Assembly (NCBI GenBank): GCA_017548805.1
Contig: JAFYZE010000253.1
Span: 1-8,366 of the forward strand
Direction: 5' to 3'
DNA: 8,366 nucleotides
DNA from: Bacteroidales bacterium
GTDB lineage: Bacteria; Bacteroidota; Bacteroidia; Bacteroidales; UBA932
In this document: in pieces, positions 6,994 through 8,366 of the stretch
Layout: the number at the start of each line of letters is the position of its first letter
Numbering within the stretch: the first letter of the stretch is position 1
Made by a program: the position numbers and the translations under genes
The notes under the pieces: model-generated
Seen by the model: the letters and a program-made list of their open reading frames with translations, nothing else
Databases searched by the model: none
Told to the model about the DNA's origin: nothing

Positions 6994-7902
6994 ATGGGAA
7001 ATGCTAAACTGACATTCCTCGGAACAGGCACGTCGCAGGGCGTGCCGATCATAGGCTGCCACTGCGCCGTGTGCCGCTCGGAAGACCCTAGGGACAAGCG
7101 GCTGCGGGCAGCCGCGCTCGTCGAATACGGAGGTTTGCGGATACTCGTGGACGCCGGTCCGGATTTCCGTACCCAGATGCTGCGCGAGGACATCATCCAC
7201 CTCGACGCCATCTTGCTGACCCACAACCATATGGACCATACCGGCGGACTGGACGACGTCCGTGCATTCAACTACATCGACCGCAAACCGGTCCACATAT
7301 ATTGCGAGGAAAAGGTCCTGAATACACTCAAGATCATGTTCGGCTATGCGTTCGCGGACCCCAAGTATCCCGGTTCCCCGGAGTGGCGCATCCACCTGAT
7401 AGGAGACTCCCCTTTCGCCGTCATTCCCGATAACGGAGGAGAGCTGGTCTGGATGCACGACCAAGGCTACTGCACGCGGATGCCGGACGGAAGCATCGTC
7501 CCCTGCGGCAACGACATCGTATCAACGGCCCAGGCTCCGTCTCCGGAGACGGCCGCCGCCGGCGGTGTGGAGATAATCCCTATAAGGGGATACCATGACA
7601 AGATGCCGGTACTTGGATTCCGCTTCGGCGACATCGCCTACATCACGGACATGAGCAGGATTCCTGAAGAGGAGTTTTCGAAATTGAAAGGCCTTAAACA
7701 CCTCACGCTCAACACCGTGAGCTATCACCCCCATCACTCGCACTTCAGTCTCTCGGAGGCCGTGGCGCTGGCGCAGAAGATTGGCGCGGAGCATACCTGG
7801 CTCACCCACCTTTCACACACTTTCCCCACTCACGCCCAGTTCGACCGCGAGCTGCCTGACGGCATCTCCCCCGCCTACGACGGACTCGTCATCACTGACT
7901 GA
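6994..7902 (+). CDS. PhnP-like metallo-beta-lactamase-fold hydrolase
   Basis: This 302-residue predicted cytoplasmic metal-dependent phosphodiesterase/hydrolase belongs to COG1235. It starts FLGTGTSQGVP (8-18), the PhnP-family signature. GCHCAVC places Cys22, Cys24 and Cys27 where E. coli PhnP binds a structural zinc. The dimetal site is visible as HNHMDH (His77, His79, Asp81, His82), His201 in GYHDKMP, Asp219 in YITDMS and His272 in THLSH; His275 fits the fourth structural-zinc ligand. No phosphonate genes are nearby, so the substrate is unknown and the phnP symbol is not used. The protein is longer than the roughly 250 residues usual in this family, mainly because of extra sequence around residues 145-190, between the fold halves. 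The ATG lies 2 bases after the mtaB stop without a clear Shine-Dalgarno, suggesting coupling. It is the last gene of the run. Confidence 0.87.
   Translation: MGNAKLTFLGTGTSQGVPIIGCHCAVCRSEDPRDKRLRAAALVEYGGLRILVDAGPDFRTQMLREDIIHLDAILLTHNHMDHTGGLDDVRAFNYIDRKPVHIYCEEKVLNTLKIMFGYAFADPKYPGSPEWRIHLIGDSPFAVIPDNGGELVWMHDQGYCTRMPDGSIVPCGNDIVSTAQAPSPETAAAGGVEIIPIRGYHDKMPVLGFRFGDIAYITDMSRIPEEEFSKLKGLKHLTLNTVSYHPHHSHFSLSEAVALAQKIGAEHTWLTHLSHTFPTHAQFDRELPDGISPAYDGLVITD
7537..7565. repeat. GC-rich palindromes in the insert region of the hydrolase gene
   Basis: A perfect 16-bp palindrome, CCGTCTCCGGAGACGG (7537-7552), is followed within four bases by CCGCCGGCGG (7556-7565). Both are translated as part of the low-complexity SPETAAAGG segment that separates the two halves of the hydrolase. 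The symmetry is exact, but the sequence is GC-rich, so chance is a real possibility. It shares no sequence with the mtaB palindrome. Confidence 0.35.
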
Positions 7903-7907
7903 GAGAT

Positions 7908-8366
7908 TTAGGATAAAGGAGGAGGAACAGCTCCGGCATCGATCAACGAACGAAGCATCTCCGCCCAATCAGGAGACAACCCAAGCTGGGCGGATTCATA
8001 CGCCTGGCGGATGTCCGCCAGCGTATATTCTCCGCCGCGGGATTTCACCTGGGCGCACAGCCATTCCTCAGTAGATTCCTTCGAGGATGTCCTGGCGGCA
8101 CCGGAACGACAGAGGTCGCAGGTGCCGCAAGGCGCGCTGTCTTCCTGCCCGAAATACCGGAGCAGGAAATGCGCGCGGCACTCGTCCTCCTCGGACACAT
8201 ATTCCAGCATAGCCTCCAGGCGCTCGTGATAAGCGTCCTTCAACTGTTCGTATTTGCCCGGGGAGAGGGCGACATTTCCGGGCCGGAGGCGGTCGTGATG
8301 CAGGAAAACGACACTTGAATGATCCGCCGGAATATACTTGATGACATGCTCGAGGGAAAGGTTATA
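7908..8366 (-). CDS. recQ: RecQ-family ATP-dependent DNA helicase, C-terminal part (5' end outside window)
   Basis: Only the last 152 residues are present; the frame is open through the right edge, so the helicase motor lies outside. RecQ unwinds DNA 3'-5' during recombination and fork repair. The visible part begins with the end of the second RecA-like/linker region (HVIKYIPADHSSVVFLHH). The RecQ zinc-binding domain follows, with EAMLEYVSEEDECR, RYFG and PCGTCDLC. The four zinc cysteines are at fragment residues 63, 80, 83 and 86. After this only about 66 residues remain, shaped like a small winged helix (WLCAQVKSRGGEYTLADIRQAY and LRSLIDAGAV), so there is no room for an HRDC domain. A TTG at 8243 is an internal codon, not the start. 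The gene converges on the hydrolase gene with 5 bases between stops; no terminator hairpin is visible between them. Confidence 0.85.
   Translation of the reverse strand, partial: YNLSLEHVIKYIPADHSSVVFLHHDRLRPGNVALSPGKYEQLKDAYHERLEAMLEYVSEEDECRAHFLLRYFGQEDSAPCGTCDLCRSGAARTSSKESTEEWLCAQVKSRGGEYTLADIRQAYESAQLGLSPDWAEMLRSLIDAGAVPPPLS

Noticed and set aside
1..8366. CRISPR array, tRNA, rRNA, integrase or toxin-antitoxin genes
   Set aside because: No regularly spaced direct repeats, no cloverleaf-like segments and no such protein motifs were found. Apart from the mtaB palindrome, the region is densely packed core genes.

Overview
This window looks like a core-genome stretch from a member of the Bacteroidota, most likely a Bacteroidales relative of the Rikenellaceae/Alistipes type. 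The grounds are a moderately high GC content, a TAnnTTTG-type -7 promoter element at the left edge, weak or absent Shine-Dalgarno sequences, and protein families in their Bacteroidales forms (a large TamB, a short COG0313 methyltransferase, and a RecQ with no room for an HRDC domain). The genus cannot be fixed from the sequence alone.

Layout: five plus-strand genes form one very tight transcription unit. They are tamB (to 4564), a short RsmI-like methyltransferase (4561-5265), folB (5241-5648), mtaB (5642-6991) and a PhnP-like metallo-beta-lactamase-fold hydrolase (6994-7902). Neighbours overlap by 4, about 25 and 7 bases, and the last pair is separated by 2. A recQ-type helicase gene converges on the minus strand, with only its 3' part present (7908-8366), and its stop codon lies 5 bases from the hydrolase stop. 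There is no non-coding stretch longer than the left 88 bases.

How the genes fit together: TamB acts in envelope biogenesis. The methyltransferase is probably a translation-related RNA methylase, MtaB modifies tRNA A37, and FolB is a folate enzyme. This is a housekeeping operon joined by translational coupling, not an obvious single pathway.

The unexpected item is inside mtaB. A nested palindromic element of about 120 bp (5985-6107), with 19-bp perfect terminal inverted repeats, is read through in frame as a 40-residue segment between the N-terminal iron-sulfur domain and the radical-SAM domain. Its reverse complement is also free of stops and in the correct register, so either orientation would keep mtaB open. 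This resembles Rickettsia palindromic elements, which insert into protein-coding genes, but in a Bacteroidota context. It also contains two G tracts (7 and 8 bases) that could slip.
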